DNA of 64,000 nucleotides. Source: Scatosoma sp048465415. GTDB taxonomy: Bacteria > Bacillota > Clostridia > Christensenellales > Borkfalkiaceae. Positions 37,429 through 46,968 of the stretch are shown one piece after another (within the stretch, counting starts at the first letter, position 1; every line of letters starts with the position of its first letter). The position numbers and the translations under genes were made by a program. The stretch is taken from contig DBFWLO010000019.1 in the NCBI GenBank assembly GCA_048465415.1, positions 186,001-250,000 of the forward strand. Direction: 5' to 3'. The notes beneath the pieces were generated by a model, which was not told the origin of the DNA, did no database searches, and saw nothing but the letters and a program-made list of their open reading frames with translations.

Positions 37429-37716
37429 ATGGAATTCAATCAAGCCGTGGCGCAGAGGATCAAGCAGCTTCTCAAAGACCGCAATTTTACGCAGTACGCC
37501 CTTTTCAAATACAGCGCCGTGCCCTGTTCGACGCTTTCCATGATTTGCTCCTGCAAAGTAAAGGACATCCGTCTGAGTACTGTCCTGAATATCTGCCGGG
37601 GGCTGGACATGCCCCTCAAAGAATTTTTCAACGATAAACTTTTCGACTTTGAGAATCTTTCCGACGACGCGCCGGACGACGGAGCGGAACTTCTGCCCGG
37701 GCGGTCTATGCGATAA
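37429..37716 (+). CDS. XRE-family helix-turn-helix regulator
   Basis: A 95-residue protein: Cro/C1-type HTH (about 5-65; NFTQYALFKYSAVPCSTLSMI with recognition helix) and an acidic tail. GGAGG lies 6 nt before the ATG. Divergence from the orphan RNA and convergence on the dlt-like operon give no clear target; autoregulation is suggested by the upstream palindrome. Confidence 0.85.
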   Translation: MEFNQAVAQRIKQLLKDRNFTQYALFKYSAVPCSTLSMICSCKVKDIRLSTVLNICRGLDMPLKEFFNDKLFDFENLSDDAPDDGAELLPGRSMR

Positions 37717-37768
37717 AAGCGGAGAACCCGGGCGGCCGCACCGCCCCCGCGGGCGTTTGCTCGCGTCA

Positions 37769-37800
37769 AAAAAGGTCCGACGGATCGATCGGGCCTTTTT
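37769..37800. terminator. Bidirectional terminator between the XRE gene and the dlt-like operon
   Basis: AAAAAGGTCCGA and TCGGGCCTTTTT pair (one G-U) over an 8-nt loop, with T-runs on both strands. Confidence 0.8.
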
Positions 37801-37810
37801 GTTTTGCTTT

Positions 37811-38776
37811 CTATTCTTTCGCCTCGGCTTTTTGCTTTTCGTAAAAATCCACCGCCTGCTGCCAGTAAGAATATTCCGCGTCCTCCCTCTTATCCCGCAG
37901 CTTTTCTCCGAACCGTTCGGAAAAGAGTTTGCCTAAATAGACGGTGGTGCGCTCCGCGCCGTAGACATTCAAGTGCTGATCGTCGCGGAATTCGGCGGAA
38001 TAATCGATTTTGAAATCGGCGTTTTCGCAGTTGAGGTCGTAAAAAGGGATCTCTTCCTCCTCCGCCACGCTTTGAATATAGTTATGCCGGGCGTACGACC
38101 AAGGCGCGTTCGTGGGAAGCTGAATGAACATCGGCTCGATTTCGTTTTCCCGGCAGGTGCGCAGAAAGCGCCTCAGATATCTGAGATTCTTTTTGCCGAT
38201 CGCCTGCGGCGCCGCGTCTTTGCCGCCCATGAAATTCCCCGGCGACAGAGGCTTTTTCTTGGCGGAAAAAACATAACCCTTATGAATATCGTAGGTCTTG
38301 TTCTTTCTCGGAAGGGTGTAAAAATCCGCCGCTTTCAGGTATTTCCAGCGATAGTGGAAGGTAAAAGGCGCGAAAAAGAAATTATAGTTATCCGGCCCGC
38401 TGTCCCGTTTAAAATAGAGACAGTCCACGTCGAGCACCGCCACTTTCGGTTTTTGGCTGCGCATCGCTTCGTTGAGGATCTTGTCGATCCTGTCCACCGT
38501 CTGGCGCGCAACGCCGGAGGCGTAAGAGGTGTACCCGTATTCCTCAAAGAGCTTATTGGGCGAAAAACCGGAATAGACGTTGGAATTTCCGAAAACGATG
38601 ATGTCGAGAGAGTGTTTTTTCGGTTCGCCGTGGAAACCGCGGCCCATAAAATAATTTTTGCCGCCCACGTCCTTACTGTTTTTGGGCAGAAGAATACAAC
38701 AAGCGTAACAATAGAGCAAAAAACTGAATAAAACGGCAAACAGGACGCTCAGAATCTTTTTGGTTTTCGTTTTCAT
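37811..38776 (-). CDS. DltD-like SGNH-fold cell-envelope protein
   Basis: A 321-residue protein with one N-terminal membrane segment (about 8-32) and an extracellular SGNH/GDSL-like domain: IIVFGNSNVYSGF (nucleophile Ser loop) and FRDDQHLNVYGAERTT (DxxH block). By position after an MBOAT gene and a carrier-protein gene it takes the DltD role, the last step of transferring an acyl or D-alanyl group to a wall polymer. Sequence likeness to classical DltD is low, so the acyl group stays open. The start codon directly follows the MBOAT stop. Confidence 0.75.
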   Translation of the reverse strand: MKTKTKKILSVLFAVLFSFLLYCYACCILLPKNSKDVGGKNYFMGRGFHGEPKKHSLDIIVFGNSNVYSGFSPNKLFEEYGYTSYASGVARQTVDRIDKILNEAMRSQKPKVAVLDVDCLYFKRDSGPDNYNFFFAPFTFHYRWKYLKAADFYTLPRKNKTYDIHKGYVFSAKKKPLSPGNFMGGKDAAPQAIGKKNLRYLRRFLRTCRENEIEPMFIQLPTNAPWSYARHNYIQSVAEEEEIPFYDLNCENADFKIDYSAEFRDDQHLNVYGAERTTVYLGKLFSERFGEKLRDKREDAEYSYWQQAVDFYEKQKAEAKE

Positions 38777-40342
38777 TCAAAAGCCTCCGTAAATGGGATC
38801 GGGCGGGAGATAGCCGCTTCCGTAGGCTCCGAAGACGATGATCGCCATCACCGCCGCAAAACAGAGCAGATACCGCAAAGCGGGCGAGCGCAGAGAGACG
38901 AGCCGTCCCGCAACGTCCACCTTCAACGCGGACAATATTCCCGATCCGGCCACGAGCGCCGTGCCCGCACACATCACCAGTACGTCCTGCCAGTCCGCCA
39001 CGCCTTTCAATGCCGAAAGGCCGGAAGAAGGGCCGAATACAGAAGCGAACATTCTGCCGAACACGGCGAGATCGGCGGCCCGGAAGAGAAGCATGCCCAC
39101 GCACACGAGCGCAAACGTCTTCGCGACGCGTAGCCCGGAAATCAGTTTTCCCTTCTCGTCGATTTTCAGCTTCGCGTATAGCCTGGAAAACAATGGCTTC
39201 AAGCAATTATGGAGTACGATGAGCACGAAATAGTAAAGCCCGTACACGATATACTTGGCGCTGGCTCCGTGCCAGAGTCCCGTCAAAAACCATACGCAGA
39301 GCAGGGCGAAATTGACGACGATCGCTTCCGAGGCTTTGGGCGGCAGCTTTTCCCGCAATTTCATCGCAAGCGAACTCATCGACAGGGGATAGAATACGTA
39401 ATCCCGGAACCAGGCGCCGAGAGATATGTGCCAGCGCCGCCAAAATTCCGATACGTCTTTGGAAAGAAAGGGCAGATCGAAATTTTTGGCGAGCCGGATT
39501 CCGAAAATACGGCTGATTCCCCGCACCACGTCGATATCCCCCGAAAATTCCATATACAGCTGTAAGGTAAACGCCACGGCGCCTAAGACCACGGCAAGGC
39601 CGCCGTAAGAGGCGTGATTTTTGAAGATTTCCGAGCTATACATAGCGAGTCGGTAGGAGACGACGAAGATCTTGAAAAGTCCCCAAAGGATCGCCAGCAT
39701 ACCGCGATAAAAATTTTCGGCTTTGATCGGATCCCCTTTTGTCATCTCCTTGGACAGTTCCCCATAGCGGCCGAACGGGCCTTCGGAAAGCTGGGGGAAA
39801 TAACAGACGAAAAGAGCCACCTTGCAGGGATTTTTTTCCGAGTCTGTCTTGCCCTGGGCAACGTCGATGATGTAGCTGAGCGCCTGCAACGTATAGTAAG
39901 AAAGGCCGAGCGGCATAATGACCTTTAAGGCGGGAATATCGCAGTCGACCTTGATCCAGCCGAGGACGCGTTCGAGCGCGCCCGCGAAGAAATTGAAATA
40001 TTTGAGCGCAAAGAGGATCGCGAGATTGAGAAGCAAGGCAAAAACGAGGACGACGCTTTTCTTCTTCCCCGCTTTCTTTTTCAGTATTTTCCGTTCCGGC
40101 TTAGGCAGTTCCTTCGCCGCCGCGGCGTAATTTCGGTTAATCCTGTCGACCAAAAGCCCCGCGCCGTAGACGCTGAGCGAGGTGACGACGATGAACGCGG
40201 TCATGAACCGGCTGTATAGGGCGTAGACGACCACGCTCAAAGCCAGAAGCACCAGATAGCGGAAGCGCCGCGGCACGATCGAATACAATACGAGCGCCGC
40301 CGCGGCAAAGATGCCCGCCCACGCCAGAAAAGGCAGTTCCAT
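38777..40342 (-). CDS. MBOAT O-acyltransferase (DltB-like)
   Basis: A 521-residue polytopic protein of the MBOAT family, with about 11-12 membrane segments and the catalytic histidine motif LTGLWHGASAKYIVYGLYY. PQLSEGPFGRY and FWRRWHISLGAWFRDYVFYPL are family hallmarks shared by DltB and AlgI. It passes an acyl group from the carrier protein across the membrane. Confidence 0.9.
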   Translation of the reverse strand: MELPFLAWAGIFAAAALVLYSIVPRRFRYLVLLALSVVVYALYSRFMTAFIVVTSLSVYGAGLLVDRINRNYAAAAKELPKPERKILKKKAGKKKSVVLVFALLLNLAILFALKYFNFFAGALERVLGWIKVDCDIPALKVIMPLGLSYYTLQALSYIIDVAQGKTDSEKNPCKVALFVCYFPQLSEGPFGRYGELSKEMTKGDPIKAENFYRGMLAILWGLFKIFVVSYRLAMYSSEIFKNHASYGGLAVVLGAVAFTLQLYMEFSGDIDVVRGISRIFGIRLAKNFDLPFLSKDVSEFWRRWHISLGAWFRDYVFYPLSMSSLAMKLREKLPPKASEAIVVNFALLCVWFLTGLWHGASAKYIVYGLYYFVLIVLHNCLKPLFSRLYAKLKIDEKGKLISGLRVAKTFALVCVGMLLFRAADLAVFGRMFASVFGPSSGLSALKGVADWQDVLVMCAGTALVAGSGILSALKVDVAGRLVSLRSPALRYLLCFAAVMAIIVFGAYGSGYLPPDPIYGGF

Positions 40343-40350
40343 GACGCGGA

Positions 40351-40578
40351 TTATTCCTCGTCGAGTTTTTCGATGAGCGCTTGGAGCGTCCCGACCGTTT
40401 TAAAATTGTCGGGCGTCATGTCCTTCGGCGTGATCTTGACGTCGAATTCCTTCTCGATCGCCACCACGAGCCGGATCATGGAAAGGGAATCGAGGATCCG
40501 GCCCGCGATCAGGTCGGTATGTTCGTCAAACGCCGCGTCGGGCAGTACTTTTTTCATGAGATTGAATAATTCTTGCAT
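40351..40578 (-). CDS. Acyl/D-alanyl carrier protein (DltC-like)
   Basis: A 75-residue carrier protein with the phosphopantetheine site LDSLSMIRL (Ser about 31). It lies between the adenylation enzyme and the MBOAT genes, which fits DltC. Confidence 0.88.
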   Translation of the reverse strand: MQELFNLMKKVLPDAAFDEHTDLIAGRILDSLSMIRLVVAIEKEFDVKITPKDMTPDNFKTVGTLQALIEKLDEE

Positions 40579-40596
40579 TTTCTACTCCTCACTGTG

Positions 40597-42126
40597 TTAT
40601 TTTTTATCCGCGTATTCTCTTTTGAGTTTGAGTCTGTCGATCTTGCCGTTGGCGTTTAAGGGAAAGGCGGGCAGCGCGATCACTGCGTCGGGACGCATAT
40701 AGGCGGGCAGTTTTTCCCGCGCGTATTCCGCGATCCCGGCCGTATTTTCTTCGCCGCTCTCACAAAAAAGCACCAGCCTGTCCGTTTCGGAACAATAGAC
40801 GCAGACCGCGCCTTCGACGCCCGTCGCCGCGCTCATCACCGCCTCGATTTCGCCCAGTTCGATCCGATACCCCATGCGCTTGATCTGATAGTCCCTGCGC
40901 CCGACGTACAAAAGCTCGCCGTTTTCGGCGTACTTCGCCACGTCGCCCGTCCGGTAGACGGTCTCGGGATAGGCGCTCTGCAAGGGATTCCGCACAAAGG
41001 CTTCCTTCGTCTTTTCGGGGTTATTATAATATCCCGCCGCGACGAACGGCCCCGCCGCATAGAGCTCGCCCTCGACGCCCGGTTCCCTGATCTCCCGTCC
41101 GTCTTCTCCGACGAGGAAGAGCCGGCAGTTTTCGCACGGCCTCCCTAAGGGAAGCGTTTCCGTCTCCGCAAATTCCCGATCGACGATGTAGTAGCCGCAG
41201 ATGTCCGTGGTCTCGGTGGGCCCGAAGAGGTTGGCATAGAGCGCGTTTGGGAGATGAGACCGGAGATAGTTCAGATACCTGACGGGCATCACTTCGCCCG
41301 CGAACAGCAGTTTGTCGAGATACTTCGGCGCTTCGTAGGAAAAGAGATCGAGTTTAGAGAGGATCCCGTATGCGGAAGGCACCCAATAGAGCGCGTTCAC
41401 TTTCTGCTCGTTGAGATAGGGAACGAGCGCGCCGGGAAAAGTGAAATAGGATCTGGGGACGAGACGATAGGACGCGCCCGTATACAGCGCTCCGTACATA
41501 TCCGAAACGGACATGCTGAAATAAAAGGGACATTGGGAGCCGAATACCGTATCTTCGTCGATTTGAAAACGCTCGGTAAACCAGGCGATATACGCCGTAA
41601 CGTTGGCGTGGGTAAGGAGGCTCCCTTTGGGAAAGCCCGTCGAGCCGGAAGTAAAAATCGCCACGGCCGGATCGGAGGAAAGAATATCCTTCCGCATTTT
41701 TGCAAGCGCGGCCTCGTCCCGTTCCGTCTTCATCAGTTTTTTAAAGGATAGAAGCGCCGCGCCGCCCCGCAGCCGCCCCGCTTCTTCGAGCAGATCTTCG
41801 TCGGCCACGACGGCGACGGGATCGAGCGCGGCGAGAATTTTGCGCGTGCGTTCCTCGGGAGCCTCGACGTCCAAAGGAACGTAGAAATTGCCGCCGTATA
41901 GTACGCCGAGCATGGCGACGGGCACAAAAATGCTGCGTTTCATATAAAGAGCTACCGGCCGGCGCAGGTTTTTAAAGCAAAAAAGGGCGGAACCCACCCG
42001 TTCCGCGCCCCTTTTCATCTCCGAAAAGGAAAGTTCCGCGCTTCCTTCCCCGAAGGCTTTTTTCCGGGGAAAACGCGCCGCCGTCCTTTCAAAAAAATCG
42101 AGTATGTTTTTCGCCGTTGTTTCCAT
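40597..42126 (-). CDS. Adenylation enzyme, D-alanine-carrier ligase-like (DltA)
   Basis: A 509-residue ANL-family enzyme: P-loop FTSGSTGFPKGSL, LFGPTETTDICGYY, YRTGDVAKY and YQIKRMGYRIELGEIE, ending with the catalytic Lys in NGKIDRLKLK. Length and motifs agree with DltA, which loads D-alanine on the carrier protein; other amino acids cannot be excluded from sequence alone. First gene of a four-gene operon in A-C-B-D order. Confidence 0.85.
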   Translation of the reverse strand: METTAKNILDFFERTAARFPRKKAFGEGSAELSFSEMKRGAERVGSALFCFKNLRRPVALYMKRSIFVPVAMLGVLYGGNFYVPLDVEAPEERTRKILAALDPVAVVADEDLLEEAGRLRGGAALLSFKKLMKTERDEAALAKMRKDILSSDPAVAIFTSGSTGFPKGSLLTHANVTAYIAWFTERFQIDEDTVFGSQCPFYFSMSVSDMYGALYTGASYRLVPRSYFTFPGALVPYLNEQKVNALYWVPSAYGILSKLDLFSYEAPKYLDKLLFAGEVMPVRYLNYLRSHLPNALYANLFGPTETTDICGYYIVDREFAETETLPLGRPCENCRLFLVGEDGREIREPGVEGELYAAGPFVAAGYYNNPEKTKEAFVRNPLQSAYPETVYRTGDVAKYAENGELLYVGRRDYQIKRMGYRIELGEIEAVMSAATGVEGAVCVYCSETDRLVLFCESGEENTAGIAEYAREKLPAYMRPDAVIALPAFPLNANGKIDRLKLKREYADKK

Positions 42127-42175
42127 ATCCTCACGCTTTTTCGTCTTTTGTCACCTTGCGCCGTGACATAAATAA

Positions 42176-42204
42176 ATTATACAACATATATTCATTCCCG
42201 TCAA
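42176..42204 (-). promoter_or_regulatory. Promoter of the dlt-like operon
   Basis: Minus strand TTGACG (42204-42199), 17-bp spacer, TATAAT (42181-42176). Confidence 0.75.
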
Positions 42205-42307
42205 GCAATTTGGAAAGAAAAATAAATCGTCCCCGCTTCCGCGCCGAAACGAAAACCGGACCGCCCGCCGCACTCGCATGCGAAAGGCCGCCCGGTCTGT
42301 ATAAAAT

Positions 42308-44551
42308 TTAACGTTGTTTCCGCGCCGGGGCGGATTTTTTGAGATGCGCCAGCGGCCGCAAGAGGCGCACCCGGTTTTCTTTCACGCGGATTCTCAGGCG
42401 CTTTTTGCCCGTCTCATCGAGGGGCAGAGACAGCTCGCAGCCGACGCCGATCCCTTCCGCAGCGGGCCCGGAACCCGTCGCCGCGTCGTAGCCGGTGAGC
42501 GCATAGATCAGCCAGCGCGCCGCATAGGAAGCGAAGCCGTGGTCGCAGCTCGCGGCGATTTCGTTGTGTTCCCAGAGAGTGCCCGTCCGTTCGGCCATTT
42601 TTCCGTAGCAGCGAAGGCACTCGTCAAGCACGCGCTGCCGTTCCCCCATGCGCATAAGAAGATCGATACGCATATACGTGCCGTACATCGCGTTGGGTTT
42701 TTCCATTTCGGGGAGATACCCCTCGGCGCGGTTGGGGCCCAGCCGTTCCATGAGTTCCTCGAACAATCCGGGATACTCCTCTCTCGACGCGCAGTCGAAC
42801 CAGAAGGCGTAATACTGACACACTTCCGTGAGGTTTTGCGTTTTGACGAGCGCGCCCGATTCGTTCCGCACGAGGTTATCGACGAAAAATCTGCCGTCGA
42901 AGGCGAGTTCTTTTATCTTCGCGCGCACGTCTTCTCCGCGACGCAAAAGCGTCTCGTCGCCGTACAGTTTTCCCGCCGCTTCGAGACAGGCGGCGTAAGC
43001 GATGTTGGAGGGAACGTTGACGCCCGCGATATGCGAGTCGTCGTTCGCCGCGCTCCATTCCACGAACACCCAGCCGTCCAAATCCTCCAAAAGCCCCAGC
43101 TCGTTCTCTTTTGCTTGGAAATAGCGCAGAATTCCCTCCACGTTTTCCCGCGAGCGTTCTATAATCTCGTCCGCGCCGTAACGCGCCTTATATTTGGCGA
43201 GTTCGAGAATATACCACATCGCCCAGTTGGGTATGAAATTCCCGTCCGGACAGTCGGCGGGATAACACATGGGCACCATGCCTTCCGGGATCCCCGTTTT
43301 GTCCGAAAGCATGTAATTTTCGAGAAAGGCGCGCTCGGCGGCGTTGTCGCCCGTGAACAGCCGCTCCGCCGTCGAGGAGAACCAGCTGTCCGACAGCCAG
43401 CCCGCCCGCTCCCGCGAGGGACAGTCGGTGAGAATGTCTGCGGAGTTTTGCGCCAGCGTCGCGCGCGCCGCTTCCATAATCGCGTTGATCCGCTCGTCCG
43501 AGGAGGAAAAGCGCAGCCGGTCGGCGTGCGGATTTTCATAGTCCCGCTGCGCGGGCTTCACTTCCACGCCCTGCGAAGCGACGACGCAGGCGTAGCGCAC
43601 CGTGTACGGCTCAAAGGTGGAAACGCGGAATACGCCCGCCTTTTTTAGCGTCCATTTATGTACGCTCGCACAGGTATTGCGCTCGAATCCGACGTAATTT
43701 TCTCCCTTGCCCCGCTCCTTCCAAAGAAGTTCGTCGAAGATCACGTAGACGCTCCCCGGATTTTTGGCGCGAATTTCCAGTTCCGTGAAACCGGTGATCG
43801 CCCGGCCGAAATCGTAGGTCGTATACGCGAGTCCGCCTTCCCGCGCGGCTTCGCCCGCGACGAAAACGAACTTCGACGCTTCGTCCGTCGCAGATTCCTC
43901 CCATTCTTCAATCTTAAATCCTTCCAATAACCCGCCGACCAGCGTATGCGCGCGGTCCCGCCAGATTTCGGCGCTTTCGTCGATTTCCACGCGGCCGTTC
44001 TCGATTGTTTGAACGGGCCTGAACCGCGTCAGTTTCGCGTTGTCAACGCGGGAAGCGAGCAGGGCGGGAATCCCCACCTCGATCGTTTCGACTGCCTCGA
44101 ACGGCAGTTCCCCGCGATAGAGCCCTGAGCGGTCTTTTTCCATACGGTAGATCTCCGCGAAACCGCGCTGAAAGCTGTACCGCGGCACTTTCTGCACGCG
44201 GTCGAAAAGCCGGCAGCAGGAGAAATCGGAAGATCGGAAAACTTTTCCGTCCTCCGTTTTGACCTCGCAGGCGAAGAAGGGACGCTGTTTGATCCAGCAA
44301 TAATTCTGCACGAAACAGCTCTCCACTTCGACGACGAGCGCCCGGCCGGAAAAGCTGTACTCCCCGACGCGGGCATAGCCGTGCGCCGCGCGCTGCGGCC
44401 CGAACCCGACGAGCCGTCCGTCCGCATACAGTTTATAACAGGACGCGCCCGCGATCGTCAGGACGCCCCGCGACTTTGCGCCCAGATCCAGCGCGAAGGC
44501 GAGCGTCACGTTCATTTCCTCCGAAAGTCCTTTTCCCCAAACCGCCTGCAT
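42308..44551 (-). CDS. GH78 alpha-L-rhamnosidase-like glycoside hydrolase
   Basis: A 747-residue enzyme without signal peptide, so cytoplasmic. N-terminal beta-sandwich with SCYKLYADGRLVGFGPQRAAHG, central sandwich, and (alpha/alpha)6 catalytic domain with ILTDCPSRERAGWLSDSWF, the GH78 acid/base region; a second block CDHGFASYAARWL lies near the C-terminus. Rhamnose release from plant or bacterial glycans is the family activity; the exact linkage is not predictable. It has its own promoter and does not share an operon with clear sugar genes. Confidence 0.82.
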   Translation of the reverse strand: MQAVWGKGLSEEMNVTLAFALDLGAKSRGVLTIAGASCYKLYADGRLVGFGPQRAAHGYARVGEYSFSGRALVVEVESCFVQNYCWIKQRPFFACEVKTEDGKVFRSSDFSCCRLFDRVQKVPRYSFQRGFAEIYRMEKDRSGLYRGELPFEAVETIEVGIPALLASRVDNAKLTRFRPVQTIENGRVEIDESAEIWRDRAHTLVGGLLEGFKIEEWEESATDEASKFVFVAGEAAREGGLAYTTYDFGRAITGFTELEIRAKNPGSVYVIFDELLWKERGKGENYVGFERNTCASVHKWTLKKAGVFRVSTFEPYTVRYACVVASQGVEVKPAQRDYENPHADRLRFSSSDERINAIMEAARATLAQNSADILTDCPSRERAGWLSDSWFSSTAERLFTGDNAAERAFLENYMLSDKTGIPEGMVPMCYPADCPDGNFIPNWAMWYILELAKYKARYGADEIIERSRENVEGILRYFQAKENELGLLEDLDGWVFVEWSAANDDSHIAGVNVPSNIAYAACLEAAGKLYGDETLLRRGEDVRAKIKELAFDGRFFVDNLVRNESGALVKTQNLTEVCQYYAFWFDCASREEYPGLFEELMERLGPNRAEGYLPEMEKPNAMYGTYMRIDLLMRMGERQRVLDECLRCYGKMAERTGTLWEHNEIAASCDHGFASYAARWLIYALTGYDAATGSGPAAEGIGVGCELSLPLDETGKKRLRIRVKENRVRLLRPLAHLKKSAPARKQR

Positions 44552-44598
44552 AGTTTTTTCCTCCCGTGTCCCGACAGGGCCGTTTCCCGGCCGTTTTT

Positions 44599-44628
44599 AT
44601 TCTATCATAATTCCGCCGTTCTTGTAAA
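44599..44628 (-). promoter_or_regulatory. Promoter of the GH78 gene
   Basis: Minus strand TTTACA (44628-44623), 18-bp spacer, TAGAAT (44604-44599); a small GGCCG/CGGCC hairpin follows in the leader. Confidence 0.6.
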
Positions 44629-44683
44629 GCGGAAGATTTTATATTTTCGTATCCGTTTGCGGTAAAATCGTACCCAACGGACT

Positions 44684-45340
44684 TTACTCGATCTCCCAGA
44701 CGACGGTGACGACGTCCGAAACTTCCACGTCGTCGGGCGTCACGTCGAGGGACAGATGGGCGGGCGCGGTCTCCGCGGCGCGCAGCTTCATCGGCTGGAT
44801 CGGCCGCACGGCAAATTCCTTGTCGTTCCAGGCGTAATCGATCTGCGAGATCCCCGCGAGCGCGACGTTCGCCGCGTCCGCGAGCGTCAAAGCCTTCTTC
44901 GCGCAGTCCTTCACCGCCTCGCGCAAAAGCCATTCTTTGGCTGCTTCCGCGTCCTTCACGGTATAGGAGAAAGAAAACACCGGCTCCGCCTTAGAAGCGG
45001 CAAGCGCGGAAACGAAAGCCCCCAAAAGGGCGTTGTCCGCCGCAAAACGCATTTTCAGAGCGTGCGTGTACTGATATCCGACGAATTTTTGTTTCCAGTC
45101 CCCTTGCTCGTCGCGATACCCCTCGTACTTGGTATCGACGCGGAAATCGGAAGTTTTCAGCTCCTCTTTGGGAAATCCCGCCTTTTGCAGAGCGGCTTTG
45201 ATCTCTTCGAGCGCCGCCTGCGCTTTTTGCAGCGCCGCCGCGTATTCCTTCTCCACGCCTTCGAGCGTCAGCTCCGCGCAGATCGTATCGGGACGGAGCC
45301 GGATCCTGCCCCGGCCGCAGACTTTCAATACTTTATCCAT
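44684..45340 (-). CDS. SIMPL-domain (DUF541) protein
   Basis: About 218 residues: one SIMPL domain, opening with VCGRGRIRLRPDTICAELTLEG and containing the RVDTKYEGYRDEQG stretch and the C-terminal AAETAPAHLS block. There is no signal peptide, which is unusual since many relatives are exported. Function of the family is poorly known (oxidative stress or envelope-related in some bacteria). Start 45340 is chosen because of AGGAGG upstream; the frame is open further. Confidence 0.82.
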   Translation of the reverse strand: MDKVLKVCGRGRIRLRPDTICAELTLEGVEKEYAAALQKAQAALEEIKAALQKAGFPKEELKTSDFRVDTKYEGYRDEQGDWKQKFVGYQYTHALKMRFAADNALLGAFVSALAASKAEPVFSFSYTVKDAEAAKEWLLREAVKDCAKKALTLADAANVALAGISQIDYAWNDKEFAVRPIQPMKLRAAETAPAHLSLDVTPDDVEVSDVVTVVWEIE

Positions 45341-45431
45341 TTTTTGAATCGCCTCCTTACTCTTTCGCCGCTTACAAAGCGGCAAGAAAATTATAGCACG
45401 TTTTCCCCGGCGCTGTCAAGAGGCGTCCATG

Positions 45432-45465
45432 AAAAAAAAATCGTTCCGGGCAAAAGCCCGGAACG
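45432..45465 (-). terminator. Terminator of the second glycan operon
   Basis: Minus strand CGTTCCGGGC-TTTT-GCCCGGAACG, a perfect 10-bp stem, then A and nine T residues. It ends the long leftward operon. Confidence 0.92.
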
Positions 45466-45486
45466 AAGGAATACAGAGTGATGCGT

Positions 45487-46968
45487 TCAGGAAATCTTCA
45501 CATACGCGCCGTGCAGACGATAGGTGAAAATATTTTCGTTGCCCCAGGAATTGCGGCCGGTGGAAACGACCAAGCCGATCTTGGAGGAATCGGGGATATA
45601 TCCGTAAGCGTCGCGCACAAGCCCGGGATTGTGATTCCGCTCGAATCCCGTGTCCGCCGGTCCGACGTAGCCCGCCGTTTTCCACGTATAACCGCCCGAT
45701 TGCAAAATCTGACAAAGCGCCTCCATGTTCTCGACGTTTTCAAGGTACGCCACCATAGAATGAGAATTGACGAGCGTTTTCGTCACGTCGGGCGGATTCT
45801 TTTCGTTGGTGACGCCGCAGACGTAGAACCGCTTCGCCGCCGGATCGTAGGCAAAGTCGGGGATTCCGATGTTGCATTTTATCCCCTGCGAATTGACGAT
45901 GCCGTTATGTCCGATGCTCACCGTGAATTTCGCTTTCAGTTCGGGTTTGTCGAGATCGGAAAAATCCCAGCGCTCGATGCCGGTGCCGCGCGCGCTCGAC
46001 TGATAGAATAAAAGCGCTTCGCCCTTTTGATCGATACTCACGAGCGCAGGCATGCCCGTGCCCCAGCTCCCCGGCTTACATTCGTCCGCCCACGGCTCGA
46101 TGGGATTGAGCGAATCCACTTTAATCCACGGCCCCTCGGGGTTTTGCGCCACCGCGATGCCCGTTTCGTTGTTGCTGTAATCCTCCGTCACGCAGCCCAG
46201 ATACGCCATTAAATAGCCGTAAGTGACGCCCCGCATCTTGAACTTGCCGCGGATCACCGCCGGATCGCAGGTGTGGCGGGCGTCCCAGGTGCCCTCCGTC
46301 GGCTGCAAGACGATCTTCTGCTCGCCGAACAGCCATTTGCCGCTCGTCTGTCTGATTCCCTTGCGGTAGCCGATGTGGTCCATGATCACTCCGTCGTCCT
46401 TATTGGTGCAGTACCAGATGTGCATGACTTCGTCGCCGTTTTCCTCCGTTTCCGTGAGGATCGCGGGGCAGTAATTGAAGATCTTGGAATCCGCCATATC
46501 CGGCCCGAAAAGCACGCTCTCGAAATCGACCGCTTCCCGCTGCACGTTCCCGCCTTCGTCCTTTTTGAGAACAACGGTGAACATGTCCTCGAAATCTTTC
46601 ATCTGCGTCGTCAGCGTGTCCCCCTCGGCTTCGTAGAGAAAGGTTTCGCCGCGGTAACGCTCCGTCGCCGTCTTGCCGTCGAAGGTATACGTAGAATCTC
46701 GCTTCGTGATCGCGCCGAGATACCCGATCGTGACGCGCAGACTGCCGTCCGGCCTGAATACGGCCGTATACGCCTGGAAATCCTCCGTTCTGTCCTCGCC
46801 GTCGAGCGCGGCGGAAAAAAGGGAATAGCTCGCGTTCAGCGTTTCGACTTTCCCGGAAATTTCCCCGCCGCCGCAGGAAACGCCCGCCAGGAGCAAAATT
46901 CCCGCGAGGGAGGCGGAAACGAATTTTTCGATCGCTTTTTCTTTCATGCTCTTTTTCCCGCTCCTCAT
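45487..46968 (-). CDS. Propeller-like surface lipoprotein, tandem copy 3
   Basis: A 493-residue lipoprotein (lipobox LAGVSC). After a short beta domain (about 35-155) comes a propeller-like region shared with the two genes upstream: FNYCPAILTE, MHIWYCTNKDDG, TCDPAVIRGKF, YGYLMAYLGC, ETGIAVAQNPEGPW, and near the end NPGLVRDAYGYI. The layout recalls GH43/GH117-type five-bladed glycosidases, but no certain family is assigned. Start 46968 overlaps the upstream stop (ATGA); an alternative ATG at 46947 also gives a good signal peptide. Confidence 0.75.
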   Translation of the reverse strand: MRSGKKSMKEKAIEKFVSASLAGILLLAGVSCGGGEISGKVETLNASYSLFSAALDGEDRTEDFQAYTAVFRPDGSLRVTIGYLGAITKRDSTYTFDGKTATERYRGETFLYEAEGDTLTTQMKDFEDMFTVVLKKDEGGNVQREAVDFESVLFGPDMADSKIFNYCPAILTETEENGDEVMHIWYCTNKDDGVIMDHIGYRKGIRQTSGKWLFGEQKIVLQPTEGTWDARHTCDPAVIRGKFKMRGVTYGYLMAYLGCVTEDYSNNETGIAVAQNPEGPWIKVDSLNPIEPWADECKPGSWGTGMPALVSIDQKGEALLFYQSSARGTGIERWDFSDLDKPELKAKFTVSIGHNGIVNSQGIKCNIGIPDFAYDPAAKRFYVCGVTNEKNPPDVTKTLVNSHSMVAYLENVENMEALCQILQSGGYTWKTAGYVGPADTGFERNHNPGLVRDAYGYIPDSSKIGLVVSTGRNSWGNENIFTYRLHGAYVKIS

